Counted from the first letter of the stretch, positions 7,273 through 15,566 are shown. The stretch is DNA of 24,428 nt from Alphaproteobacteria bacterium (GCA_029861675.1 JAOTYV010000034.1:1-24428), one strand, 5' to 3'. Made by a program: numbers and translations. The notes: generated by a model not told the origin, from the sequence alone.

Positions 7273-8913
7273 ATGCAGCAGAAAACGGATAAAACCAACG
7301 CGGCCTTCGATGTGATCATGCTCGAGGTTCTGTGGACGCGGCTGATCTCAGTGGTCGACGAGGCGGCGGCGGCGCTGCTGCGCACCTCGTTTTCCACGGT
7401 GGTACGGGAATCGCATGATTTCTCTTGCGTCATCACCGACGCCGCCGGGCGGTCGCTGGCCCAGGCGACCGACAGCATCCCGTCCTTCATCGGCACCCTG
7501 CCGCGCACCATTCAGCACTTCCTCGATGAAATCCCGGCGGAGCAATTGGAGCCGGGCGATATCATCGCCACCAACGATATCTGGCAAGGCACCGGACATC
7601 TGCCGGACATTAGCGTCGGCAAACCGCTGTATTTCGAGGGCCGGCTCGTGGGGTTCGCCGGCAGCACCGCGCATGCGCCCGACATCGGCGGCCGGATCCG
7701 CTCGCCCGAGGCGCGCGAGGTCTTCGAGGAAGGCCTGCAGATCCCGATCATGAAGATAATCCGCGCGGGCGAGCCGGATGAGGGCTTCTTCAAGATGCTG
7801 CGCAAGAACGTGCGCGCGCCGGACGAGGTCGTCGGCGATTTGTGGGCGCAGATCACCGCGCTGGAACTGATGGAGGAGCGGGTCACGACGCTGATGCGCG
7901 AGTACAAGCTCGCGAGCCTGAGCGATCTGGCGGGCGAGATTCAGTCGCGGTCCGAACGCGCCATGCGGGCGGCGATCCGCGATCTGCCGGACGGCACCTA
8001 TACCGGTGCGTTGAAGACCGACGGGCTTGCCGTGCCGCTCGACCTCAAGGTCGCCGTCACCATCGACGGCGACGAGGTGACCGCCGATTACACCGGCTCG
8101 TCGGCGCAGGTCGACCGCGCCATCAATTGCGCCTTTTGCTACACCTATGCGATGACCGCCTATGCGGTGAAATGCGCCGCCGCGCCGCATTTGCCGAACA
8201 ACGAGGGGTCGGTCGCGCCGATCAAGGTGGTGGCGCCCGAAGGTACGATCATCAATCCGCAATTTCCTGCTTCGGGCGGCTCGCGCGCCCTGACCGGCCA
8301 TTACGTGCCGACGCTGATGTTCGATGCGCTCAGCAAGGTGGTGCCCGAAAAGGTCACCGCCGGCGCCGCCGGGCCGATCTGGAGCATGACCCAGGCGGGC
8401 GTCGGGCCGAACGGCGCGACGTACGCCAACCTGTTCTTCTTCAATGGCGGGATGGGGGCGACCAACGTGAAGGACGGCGAAAGCTGTATGAGCTGGCCCA
8501 GCAACATCTCGTCGACGCCGACCGAGGTGATCGAGCAGCTCGCGCCGCTGCGCATCCATCACCGCCGGCTGCGCGCCGGCTCCGCGGGCCAGGGCCGCCA
8601 TCGAGGCGGGCTCGGACAGGAGGTGAAGGTGGAAAACCTGTCGCCGACGCCAACCGCGATGACCTTCCTCGCCGAACGCACCCGGACGCCCGCGCCGGGG
8701 CTACAGGACGGCGAACCCGGCCAGGCGGGCGAGGTGAGGGTCAACGATAAATTGGTCGACCCGAAGCAGCAGCACGTGATCCAGCCCGGCGACATCGTGC
8801 TGATGCGCACGCCCGGCGGCGGCGGCTATGGCCCGGTGAGTGAACGGGATAACTCGGCCGTCGAGGCGGATAAGCGGCGGGGGTTGGTCGGCGAGGGCGA
8901 GGCGGCTGAGTAG
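7273..8913 (+). CDS. hyuB: Hydantoinase/oxoprolinase family protein, subunit B
   Basis: The 546-residue partner of the upstream subunit A; in the family the two form the ATP-dependent hydrolase or carboxylase core. Signatures in order are an N-terminal helix with RTSFSTVVRES, then ITDAAG, GDIIATNDIWQGTGHLPDI, the histidine- and glycine-rich stretch GSTAHAPDIGG, VTADYTGSS, SGGSRALTGHYVPT, QGRHRGGLGQE near residue 440, and the closing RTPGGGGYGP. All are usual for HyuB. The ATG at 7273 is preceded by AGGA at 6 bp spacing, so an upstream TTG at 7255 is not needed. It ends 33 bp before the convergent double CoA-transferase. It probably shares transcription with subunit A despite the 205-bp repeat-filled gap. 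Confidence 0.92.
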   Translation: MQQKTDKTNAAFDVIMLEVLWTRLISVVDEAAAALLRTSFSTVVRESHDFSCVITDAAGRSLAQATDSIPSFIGTLPRTIQHFLDEIPAEQLEPGDIIATNDIWQGTGHLPDISVGKPLYFEGRLVGFAGSTAHAPDIGGRIRSPEAREVFEEGLQIPIMKIIRAGEPDEGFFKMLRKNVRAPDEVVGDLWAQITALELMEERVTTLMREYKLASLSDLAGEIQSRSERAMRAAIRDLPDGTYTGALKTDGLAVPLDLKVAVTIDGDEVTADYTGSSAQVDRAINCAFCYTYAMTAYAVKCAAAPHLPNNEGSVAPIKVVAPEGTIINPQFPASGGSRALTGHYVPTLMFDALSKVVPEKVTAGAAGPIWSMTQAGVGPNGATYANLFFFNGGMGATNVKDGESCMSWPSNISSTPTEVIEQLAPLRIHHRRLRAGSAGQGRHRGGLGQEVKVENLSPTPTAMTFLAERTRTPAPGLQDGEPGQAGEVRVNDKLVDPKQQHVIQPGDIVLMRTPGGGGYGPVSERDNSAVEADKRRGLVGEGEAAE

Positions 8914-8946
8914 CGCCCAACGCTAATCAGATCGTCTTGTAGCGGC

Positions 8947-11046
8947 TTACGTCTCTTCCGCCACCATCGCGTTGTATTCCCCCGCGACCGGCACACTTGA
9001 GCCCGGTTCCAGCGGCTTGCCGTCGAACCGGAACGGCGCGGCCAGCACCGGGGCGGGGATGCCGCCTTCGGTTGCGGCTTCGCGGAACAGGCGGCGCTTG
9101 CGGCTCGCGGGGTGGGTCAGAATATCGTCGAGCTCCAGGACCTTGGCGGCGGTGACGCCGGCGGACTTGAGCGTGGCCAGCATCGCATCGCAGGTGAGGG
9201 TAGACGGATCGTCACCGAGATGGCCGCGCGCCTCTGCCGCCGGGCATTCGGCAACCGTCCAGCCATCCGTGCAATCGAGCCGGCACACGCCGGTCAGCGC
9301 GCTGCCGCCGCCGGGCCAGGAGAGCTGCGTCGTCCAGGCCAGCGCGTCGCGCATCGAGATATCGATGTGCTGGCCCCGGCCGGTGGCGTCCCGGTGGCGC
9401 AGCGCCGCCATGATGGCCGGCGGTGAGATATGCGAGGCCAACACATCGGCGACCGAGAGCCCGGCCTTGACCGGCTCGTCCCGGGTCTGGATCAGCGACA
9501 TCAGCCCGCTTTGGCCCTGCACCACGGTGTCGAGCGCCGGCACCTTGGAGCCGGTCGACCCGTAGCCCGATATGGAACAGTAGATCAGCCGGGGATGCCG
9601 TTGTAGCAGCGCCGCCGGACCGAAGCCCATGCGGTCCATCGCGCCCGCCTTGAGGTTCTGCACGAGCACATCCGCCGAGGCGACGAGCTTCGCCAGCGCC
9701 GCCTTGCCGTCCTCCGACTGCATGTCGAGGGTGACCGAACGCTTGCCCACGTTGTAGGTCGCGAAATAGGCGCTGACGCCGCCGAAATTCGGCTCCCAGG
9801 CGCGGCCGTTCTCGCCGCCCATCTGTTCGATCTTGATGACCTCGGCGCCGAGGTCGGCGAGATAGCGGCCGCCGAGCGGGCCGGCGGTAAAGACGCCCAC
9901 CTCGATCACGCGCACACCGTGCAGCGGCAGATGTGTGGTTGCATTTAGAACGGGAAGCGCGCGGGTGCGCGGTGTGGCGGCGATGCTTTCCGGCGCCTCG
10001 ATCTCGGCGCGGATCTCGGTCGCGATTACGCCGGGTGCGTCGCTCATTTTGAACAGGCCGGCCGGGCAGGCGCGCGGGCCGTCCAATGTCGAAATCTCGC
10101 GGGTCGGTGGACCGTCCGGTGCCTGTAACAGCTCCGGTACGGTGAAGACCTGACCGGCGGGCAGCGAAACCGCCTGGAATTGATCGACCGTTTCCGAGGT
10201 CGTGCGCTGCTGCGTCCAGTCGGCGATCATCGCGTCCACCGCATCCCGGTGCTGCATGCGCGTTGCCATAGTCTCGAAGCGCGGGTCGTCCCGGAATTCG
10301 TTTTGCCCGATCAGCTCGAGGATGCGCTTCCAATGGGGTTCCGTGCTGGAACACATCAGCACCCAGCCGTCACGGGTGGGATAGGCGTTCCAGGGGCAAC
10401 ACAGCGGGTGGCGGGAGCCGCCGCGCATGCCGTGGCCCTTGCCGATCACCGCATGGCCGACAAACGCGCCGATCAACGACACGCTGGAATCGAACAGCGA
10501 GATGTCGCTATGGACGGCGGGCGCGCCGGTCTCGCGGACGCGTAGCGCCGCCAGGACCGACGTCACCACGTTCAGCGCGGCGTAGAGTTCGATCAAGGGC
10601 GCGCCGATGAATTCCGGCGGGCCGCCGACGCTGCCGGTCGTCGACATCATGCCGCCGACCGCTTGAAGGATGGCTTCGCCCGCATCGTCCGGCAGGTCGT
10701 CGCCGTCCGAGCCGAAGGCCGAGACGTCGCAACGGATCGGCCCGTCGGGCGCGGTGGAGATTGCCGGCAGCGGCGGCGATGTGATCACCACGTCGGCGAA
10801 GTCTTCCAGGCGCTGCCATTGGGCGGTTGCTTCCGCTGGCACGTCGGACAGCCGGACCCGCCGTTTGCCGGCGAGCGCCAGCGGATGGGTGCGCCAGGCT
10901 TCCGGTTCGCGGGGCGGTGGCAGGGACGGGTCCTCGACCCGGATGACCGTCGCGCCGAGCTCCGCCAGCAGGCTGGCGCCCGCGGCGCCGGCGAGCCGTC
11001 CGGCGCGCTCAAGAACGATCAGGCCGTCGAGGATGGGGGTGGTCAT
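8947..11046 (-). CDS. Fused double class III (CaiB/BaiF) CoA-transferase
   Basis: Family III CoA-transferases move CoA between carboxylic acids through an Asp-linked anhydride or thioester, and normal members are about 400 residues. This protein has 699 residues and two copies of the fold in tandem. Copy 1 (about 5-365) has LAELGATVIRVEDP near the start and VHSDISLFD with candidate Asp181. Copy 2 (about 373-699) has VRVIEVGVFTAGP, LADLGAEVIKIEQ, YNVGKRSVTLDM, LIYCSISGYG and QHIDISMRD with candidate Asp562. Copy 2 is shorter after the Asp motif, so its small C-terminal domain looks reduced. Both Asp candidates are retained, so either could be active; family members work as interlocked dimers, and the fusion could encode both halves. 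No good ribosome site precedes the ATG at 11046. It lies downstream of the acyl-CoA dehydrogenase on the same strand, across a repeat-bearing 187-bp gap. Confidence 0.88.
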   Translation of the reverse strand: MTTPILDGLIVLERAGRLAGAAGASLLAELGATVIRVEDPSLPPPREPEAWRTHPLALAGKRRVRLSDVPAEATAQWQRLEDFADVVITSPPLPAISTAPDGPIRCDVSAFGSDGDDLPDDAGEAILQAVGGMMSTTGSVGGPPEFIGAPLIELYAALNVVTSVLAALRVRETGAPAVHSDISLFDSSVSLIGAFVGHAVIGKGHGMRGGSRHPLCCPWNAYPTRDGWVLMCSSTEPHWKRILELIGQNEFRDDPRFETMATRMQHRDAVDAMIADWTQQRTTSETVDQFQAVSLPAGQVFTVPELLQAPDGPPTREISTLDGPRACPAGLFKMSDAPGVIATEIRAEIEAPESIAATPRTRALPVLNATTHLPLHGVRVIEVGVFTAGPLGGRYLADLGAEVIKIEQMGGENGRAWEPNFGGVSAYFATYNVGKRSVTLDMQSEDGKAALAKLVASADVLVQNLKAGAMDRMGFGPAALLQRHPRLIYCSISGYGSTGSKVPALDTVVQGQSGLMSLIQTRDEPVKAGLSVADVLASHISPPAIMAALRHRDATGRGQHIDISMRDALAWTTQLSWPGGGSALTGVCRLDCTDGWTVAECPAAEARGHLGDDPSTLTCDAMLATLKSAGVTAAKVLELDDILTHPASRKRRLFREAATEGGIPAPVLAAPFRFDGKPLEPGSSVPVAGEYNAMVAEET

Positions 11047-11112
11047 GCGGGGGATCGGCCAAGTTGGTAAGATGCCGAGCCCGTTGCTCTAGCGTTGGCA
11101 GTCCCATTCGGA

Positions 11113-11174
11113 GTCATTCCCGCGCAGGCGGGAATCCATCGGGCCGTCTGGACTCCCGCCTTCGCGGGAGTGAC
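11113..11174 (+). repeat. 62-bp palindromic repeat, copy 1
   Basis: Two short hairpins in tandem (ATTCCCGCG...CGGGAAT and CTCCCGC...GCGGGAG) bounded by GTCATTCCC and GGGAGTGAC. A second copy of equal length lies at 14211-14272 in the opposite orientation, with 55 of 62 positions identical by my count. It lies in the 187-bp space between the double CoA-transferase and the acyl-CoA dehydrogenase. It resembles the short GTCATTCCCGC-type intergenic repeats scattered through many proteobacterial genomes. Nothing else is evident in 11047-11233. Confidence 0.85.
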
Positions 11175-11233
11175 GTGGAATTTGGATGGCTCAGCCCACA
11201 CTGGTGTCATATCCAATTTCGATCCGCCACAAA

Positions 11234-12388
11234 CTACCGAAACGCGGCGATGCCGGTGATTTCCCGGCCCTGGATCAGGGTCAGGATTTCGTTGGTGGCG
11301 TCGGGCACCGGCAACATGCGGCAGTCGCGCAACAGCCGTTCCAGCCCGGATTCCACCGCAATGCCCATGCCGCCGTGGACGTGCATGGCGAGGTTGATCG
11401 CGTTTTCGCAGGCGGTCGTCGCGTAACGCTTGGCCATCGCCGAGACGCCGTTCGAGCGTTCGCCCCGGTCGAGGGTTTCCAGCGCGTGGTAGCAGAGCAG
11501 CCGGCTGGTCACGACCGCCGTTTCGATGTCCGCCAAGTTCTTCTGGATCAGTTGATGGCCGGCGATCGGTTTGCCGAATTGTTCGCGGACGCCGGCATAA
11601 TCGCGCGCCAGGTCGAAGGCTTTCTGCGCCCGGTTGCAGGCGGCGAGGCCGATCAGCGGCCGGTTGCCGTTCCAGGTCACAGTCAGCATCTTGGCCGCGT
11701 CGCCGCCGGATTCCAGCAGATTTTCGCGCGGCACCCGGTAATCTTCGAACACCGCTTCCGACAGATGGCCTTGGCGCAGGCCGAAGGTGTCGATCTCGCG
11801 AATTTCGAAGGGATGCTCTTCCGGTTCCACGAGCACGCGCTTCAGCGTCGTGCGGCCTTTCTCGTCGACCGCGTCGAGGCAGGTGACGGCGATCACGTCG
11901 GCGACCGAGCCGTTGGAAATCCACATCTTGCGGCCGTTGAGGATGATATCGTCGCCGTCGAAGGTCATGCGGGTGGTGACGCCGCGCGGGTCCGAGCCCG
12001 CGCCCGGTTCGGATGTGGCCGTGCTACAGATTTTCTTGCCGGCGAACAGGTCGGGCAGCCAGCGTGCGCGCTGTTCCGGGTTCGCCTCCGCATGGATGCG
12101 CGACACGGTGCATTCCTGTCCCATGATCGAGATCGCCAGCCACGGGTCGAGCTGTTCGTACATCAGGCCGTAATTGACCATCGACAGGCCGCCGCCGCCG
12201 TCCTCCGCCGGTACCCGCGGCGCGGTCAGCCCCTGCGCGGCAAGGAATTTATAGATCTTCAGCAGGTCCTTCTTGGGCAGCGATGTGTCCGGATCGTTGG
12301 CGTCGAGGATCGGCTGGATATCGCGTTCGACCATGCGCCTGGCGCTGTCCTGTACCATCACCTGTTCCTCGGTCAGCCGAAATTCCAT
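11234..12388 (-). CDS. Acyl-CoA dehydrogenase family protein
   Basis: A 384-residue FAD enzyme expected to put an alpha-beta double bond into an acyl-CoA, passing electrons to an electron transfer flavoprotein. It has the three-domain pattern: an N-terminal helical part (MEFRLTEEQVMVQDSAR), the FAD loop SEPGAGSD with KMWISNGS in the beta domain, and a C-terminal helical part with REQFGKPIAGHQLIQ and HVHGGMGIA. At the usual base position (YEGT in classical members) it reads VPDATNEI, placing Asp363 where Glu is common, as happens in some atypical dehydrogenases. GGGAG precedes the ATG by about 10 bp. It is divergent from the alpha/beta hydrolase, with a shared control region of about 150 bp, and leads the double CoA-transferase. 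An acid-type or branched acyl-CoA substrate is possible but not determined. Confidence 0.93.
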   Translation of the reverse strand: MEFRLTEEQVMVQDSARRMVERDIQPILDANDPDTSLPKKDLLKIYKFLAAQGLTAPRVPAEDGGGGLSMVNYGLMYEQLDPWLAISIMGQECTVSRIHAEANPEQRARWLPDLFAGKKICSTATSEPGAGSDPRGVTTRMTFDGDDIILNGRKMWISNGSVADVIAVTCLDAVDEKGRTTLKRVLVEPEEHPFEIREIDTFGLRQGHLSEAVFEDYRVPRENLLESGGDAAKMLTVTWNGNRPLIGLAACNRAQKAFDLARDYAGVREQFGKPIAGHQLIQKNLADIETAVVTSRLLCYHALETLDRGERSNGVSAMAKRYATTACENAINLAMHVHGGMGIAVESGLERLLRDCRMLPVPDATNEILTLIQGREITGIAAFR

Positions 12389-12507
12389 CCTTGGTCGCTC
12401 CCTGGTATTTGTTTGTCGGCAGCTTTGTGTTTTCTTTAGCGGACCGGCGGCGCCCTCGCCGGATCGAGGATCGCGCAGCCGCGCGGAAAATCTAACGTGT
12501 CAGTGCG

Positions 12508-12520
12508 CCCCTGTCAGGGG
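12508..12520. repeat. Small perfect palindrome next to ribosome site
   Basis: CCCCTG, one T, then CAGGGG forms a perfect 6-bp stem whose right arm runs into the GGAGGAG ribosome site of the alpha/beta hydrolase. It could be an operator half-site pair or a leader hairpin limiting ribosome access. It may also be chance in GC-rich DNA. Confidence 0.35.
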
Positions 12521-12538
12521 GGAGGAGCGGAAACGTCA

Positions 12539-13345
12539 ATGATGGGTGACGCAGCGACCGGCGATGCGCCGGTGATGAACGTGCATGTGGAGGGCAGTGG
12601 ACCGCCCTTGATCCTGCTCCATGGCGGTTACGGCTGCTGGCGCCATTGGGCGCGCAACGTGGGACCGCTGGGCGAGCATTTCACCGTGTATGCCTTCGAC
12701 CTGCCGTGTTACGGCGCCTCGGCCGCGGTGCCGAAGGAAACTTCGGCAGTGGATTTCCTGCAAATCGTCTATGACGAACTGATGCGCCTGTTCCCGAACA
12801 ACGAGCCGTTGCGTTTCTGCGGCTTCTCTTTCGGCGGCGCGATCAGCGCGCATTTGTCCGGGCGGCTCAAGGACCGGGTCAAGGGGCTGGCGTTGATCTC
12901 GCCCGGCGGTTTTCCGCCGAACGAATTCGGCGGCATCCGCAACATGATGAGCTACAAGCAGGCGCGGGGCGACGAGGCGCGGATGCGCAAGGCGATCCGC
13001 CACAACCTGTTGCAGCATATGCTGTTCTACTATGACTCGGTCGATGAAGAAGCGATGGAAATCCAGCGCTACTGCGTGGACCGCACCCGCTATGACAGCC
13101 GCAAGGTCAGCCGGGGCGGCGGGTTGTTCGATAGTTTGCAACAGATCACCTGTCCCTTGATGGTGTTGTGGGGCGAAAAGGACGAGTTCGATTTCCGGCC
13201 CGCCGCCACCATGATCGGCCAGATCCGCGAAGCAATGCCGGAATTCGAGCTGCACCGCATTCCCAAGGCGGGACACTGGTCGGCCTTCGAAAACGCGCCC
13301 GAGGTAAACCGGCGCTTGATCGACTTCATGAGCCGGGTCGGCTGA
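12539..13345 (+). CDS. Alpha/beta hydrolase
   Basis: A 268-residue cytoplasmic serine hydrolase. The catalytic set is complete: oxyanion segment LLHGGYGCWRHW (27-37), nucleophile elbow GFSFGG with Ser97, acid Asp215 in LWGEKDEFD and His246 in KAGHWSAF. No signal peptide is visible. The lid region (about 130-195) is rich in charged residues. The layout resembles C-C bond hydrolases and esterases acting on ring-cleavage products, but nothing seen proves that. A strong GGAGGAG lies 11 bp before the ATG at 12539; a second ATG follows directly at 12542, and either could be used. A GTG at 12497 would be upstream of the ribosome site and is rejected. It is the first gene of a five-gene plus-strand set and is divergent from the acyl-CoA dehydrogenase. 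Confidence 0.9.
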   Translation: MMGDAATGDAPVMNVHVEGSGPPLILLHGGYGCWRHWARNVGPLGEHFTVYAFDLPCYGASAAVPKETSAVDFLQIVYDELMRLFPNNEPLRFCGFSFGGAISAHLSGRLKDRVKGLALISPGGFPPNEFGGIRNMMSYKQARGDEARMRKAIRHNLLQHMLFYYDSVDEEAMEIQRYCVDRTRYDSRKVSRGGGLFDSLQQITCPLMVLWGEKDEFDFRPAATMIGQIREAMPEFELHRIPKAGHWSAFENAPEVNRRLIDFMSRVG

Positions 13346-13383
13346 ACGCGCGGCGGCAAATTGCAGAATTAGGGAGAACCACG

Positions 13384-14166
13384 ATGGCCTACGAAACGAT
13401 CACCGCCGCCAAGGACGGCGCGGCCTTCATCATCACCTTCAACCGGCCGAAGCGACGTAATGCGATCAGCACGGTGGTGATGGACGAAATGATGGACGCG
13501 GCCGCCGTGGCCGAGGCGGACGCGGATGTGCGCGGCATCATCATCACCGGGGGCACGGAGTATTTTTCCGCCGGCGCGGATTTGAACGACGCCCAGGCGT
13601 TGAGCTCGCCTGCCGAAACGCTGGCCTATCTGAACCGCTGGCACCGGCTATGCCGCACCTTCGAGGATCATCCGCTGGCGGTGATAGCGGCCATCGAGGG
13701 GTTCTGCATGACCGGCGGCTGCGAATTCGCGCTTGCCTGCGATATGCGGGTGGGCGCCAAGGGATCGAGTTATGCCATCACCAGCGCGCGCATCGGCACG
13801 GTCGCCGGCGCGGGCGGCACCCAGCGGCTGCCGCGAATCGTCGGCCCATCCAAGGCGCTGGAAATCATGCTGGCGGCCGAGCCGATCGAGGCGGAAGAAG
13901 CGCACCGCATCGGCCTAATCAATACGCTGGTGGAGAAGGGCGGGGCGCTGGACGCGGCCAAGGCGATGGTCAAGCTTTACGAATCCCGGGCGCCGCTCAG
14001 CCACGCCTTCATTAAGCGTACGGTTTACAAGGGCATGCAGATGGATCTTAACTCGGCGCTCGACTACGAATCCTTCATCGTCTCGACGATTTACGAGACC
14101 GCCGACCGGCGCGAAGGCATTGGCGCGTTTCTCGAAAAGCGCACCGCCAAGTTTCAAGGTAAGTAG
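13384..14166 (+). CDS. Enoyl-CoA hydratase/isomerase family protein
   Basis: A 260-residue crotonase-fold protein acting on acyl-CoA in the cytoplasm. Oxyanion-hole segments FSAGADL (61-67) and CMTGGCEFALA (108-118) are present, with Glu114 at the first catalytic glutamate position of hydratases. The second catalytic glutamate, normally in a PEIxLG stretch, is replaced: the text is AITSARIGTVAGAGG, putting Ser134 there. Single-Glu members are usually isomerases, hydrolases or ring enzymes instead of simple hydratases, so plain water addition should not be assumed. The start ATG at 13384 follows AGGGAG closely, 38 bp after the alpha/beta hydrolase stop. A longer reading that overlaps the hydrolase gene is not needed. 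Confidence 0.92.
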   Translation: MAYETITAAKDGAAFIITFNRPKRRNAISTVVMDEMMDAAAVAEADADVRGIIITGGTEYFSAGADLNDAQALSSPAETLAYLNRWHRLCRTFEDHPLAVIAAIEGFCMTGGCEFALACDMRVGAKGSSYAITSARIGTVAGAGGTQRLPRIVGPSKALEIMLAAEPIEAEEAHRIGLINTLVEKGGALDAAKAMVKLYESRAPLSHAFIKRTVYKGMQMDLNSALDYESFIVSTIYETADRREGIGAFLEKRTAKFQGK

Positions 14167-14210
14167 ACTGCGATGCCGGGAAGGCGGGAAATATACAAGG
14201 ATTTCTTCTC

Positions 14211-14272
14211 GTCGCTCCCGCGAAAGCGGGAGTCCAGATTGCGCGATGGATTCCCGCTTTCGCGGGAATGAC
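14211..14272 (-). repeat. 62-bp palindromic repeat, copy 2 (inverted relative to copy 1)
   Basis: The reverse complement of this segment aligns end to end with 11113-11174 over 62 bp with 7 substitutions and no gap. It contains two small hairpins with ACTCCCGCTTTCGCGGGAG-type stems. It sits in the 173-bp space between the enoyl-CoA hydratase-like gene and the CoA-transferase, both on the plus strand. Several changes sit at paired positions (for example CAG to AAA in one stem), as if the stems are kept. No gene is seen in 14167-14339. Confidence 0.85.
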
Positions 14273-14339
14273 TCTGACCTATCGATCTGCCTGCGACGCA
14301 TTTAGACATACCAAGCAAACCGGATACTCAAGGAAAATC

Positions 14340-15566
14340 ATGACGGAACACTCCAAGGACGCGCCGCCCATTCTCGACGGCGTCACCGTGGCCGATTTCA
14401 GCCGCCTGCTGCCCGGGCCGTGGTGCGCGCAGATGCTGGGCGATTTCGGCGCCGACGTGATCAAGGTGGAACAGCCGGGCGTCGGCGACCACAGCCGTCA
14501 CAACCCGCCGAACCACGAGAAAAGCAGCGTCTACTACAACAGCGTCAACGGCAACAAACGCGGCATCGCGCTCGACCTCGCGTCCCCGGCGGGGCGCGAC
14601 GTCGCGCATCGGCTGTTCGAAAAAGCCGACGTGGTGATTGAATCCTTCCGTCCGGGCGTGTCCCAAAAACTCGGCATCGACTACGAAGCGGCGCGCAAGA
14701 CCAATCCGCGGCTGATTTATTGCTCGATCAGCGGATATGGGCAAACCGGGCCGCTTGCCCGGGTACCGGGGCACGATCTGGTGATCCAGTCGATGACCGG
14801 CGTGATGGGGATGACGCTGGATCAGCACCCGGTGCCGCAGGTGCCGGCGTTTCAGGCGGCCGACTATGCGGCGGCGGCGATGGCGCCGACCGCCATTCTC
14901 GGCGCGCTGATGCGGCGGCAGCAGACCGGCGAAGGCTGTCATATCGACCTGTCGATGTTCGATTGCCTGTTCTACATGTGCAATATCGTGCTGACCGGCG
15001 GCATGGCGCGGCTGGCCGGACAGTCGGGCGAACCGATGCTGCAGGCCTTCGGCGGCAATCCGCGCTACAACACCTATCTGGCCAAGGACGGGAAGCCGGT
15101 CGCGGTGTCGCTGCTGGAGGCCAAGGTCTGGGCCGAATTCTGCCGGGTGATCGAGCGCGAGGATCTGATCTTCGAGGACGAGGGCCCTGAAGACCGGCAC
15201 ACCACCCATGGCAACCGGGCCGACCTGTTCCGGAATTGTATTGCCGATTATTGCGGGTCGCTGGACCGGGACGATTTACTGGCGGTGATGGAGGAGCATC
15301 AGGTGCCGGTCTGCGCGGTCTACACGCCGGACGAGGCTTTGGCGTCGGGCACGGTCGCGGCGCGCGGCATGATTGAGTATATTGATCATCCGGTCGAAGG
15401 ACGCATCCCGCAGCTGGCCAGCCCGTTCGCGCCCTCCGGGCTGACAAGAGGATACCGCACCGGCGCGCCGGATCTGGGCGCGGACAATGACAGTATTTTG
15501 GCCGACCTCGGCTATTCCGAGGAGCAACGCAGCGAATTGCGCGATACGGGAGTGATAGAGCCATGA
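14340..15566 (+). CDS. Class III (CaiB/BaiF) CoA-transferase
   Basis: A normal single-length (408 residues) family III CoA-transferase, cytoplasmic, moving CoA onto an acid substrate, likely from succinyl-CoA or another acyl-CoA of the pathway. Motifs are VTVADFSRLLPGPWCAQMLGDFGADVIKVE-type N-terminus (residues 15-44), VNGNKRGIALDL (69-80), LIYCSISGYGQTGP (125-138) and CHIDLSMFD with candidate catalytic Asp203. AAGGAAAA lies just before the ATG at 14340, so the longer in-frame start inside the repeat is rejected. Its stop overlaps the next gene's start as ATGA (15563-15566), which implies translational coupling to the MmgE/PrpD gene. An acid activated here may therefore be the substrate, or a product, of that protein. 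Confidence 0.94.
   Translation: MTEHSKDAPPILDGVTVADFSRLLPGPWCAQMLGDFGADVIKVEQPGVGDHSRHNPPNHEKSSVYYNSVNGNKRGIALDLASPAGRDVAHRLFEKADVVIESFRPGVSQKLGIDYEAARKTNPRLIYCSISGYGQTGPLARVPGHDLVIQSMTGVMGMTLDQHPVPQVPAFQAADYAAAAMAPTAILGALMRRQQTGEGCHIDLSMFDCLFYMCNIVLTGGMARLAGQSGEPMLQAFGGNPRYNTYLAKDGKPVAVSLLEAKVWAEFCRVIEREDLIFEDEGPEDRHTTHGNRADLFRNCIADYCGSLDRDDLLAVMEEHQVPVCAVYTPDEALASGTVAARGMIEYIDHPVEGRIPQLASPFAPSGLTRGYRTGAPDLGADNDSILADLGYSEEQRSELRDTGVIEP

Noticed and set aside
7348..8601. Minus-strand open frame of 417 codons opposite hydantoinase B
   Set aside because: Composition typical of a shadow (Arg/Ala/His rich), with no start context or family pattern.
13168..13383. N-terminal extension of the crotonase-like protein overlapping the hydrolase gene
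   Set aside because: AGGGAG just before the ATG at 13384, and family members begin at this point.
14211..14272. Classical rho-independent terminator
   Set aside because: Stems are GC-rich, but no T-run follows on either strand, and the same element occurs elsewhere as a repeat.
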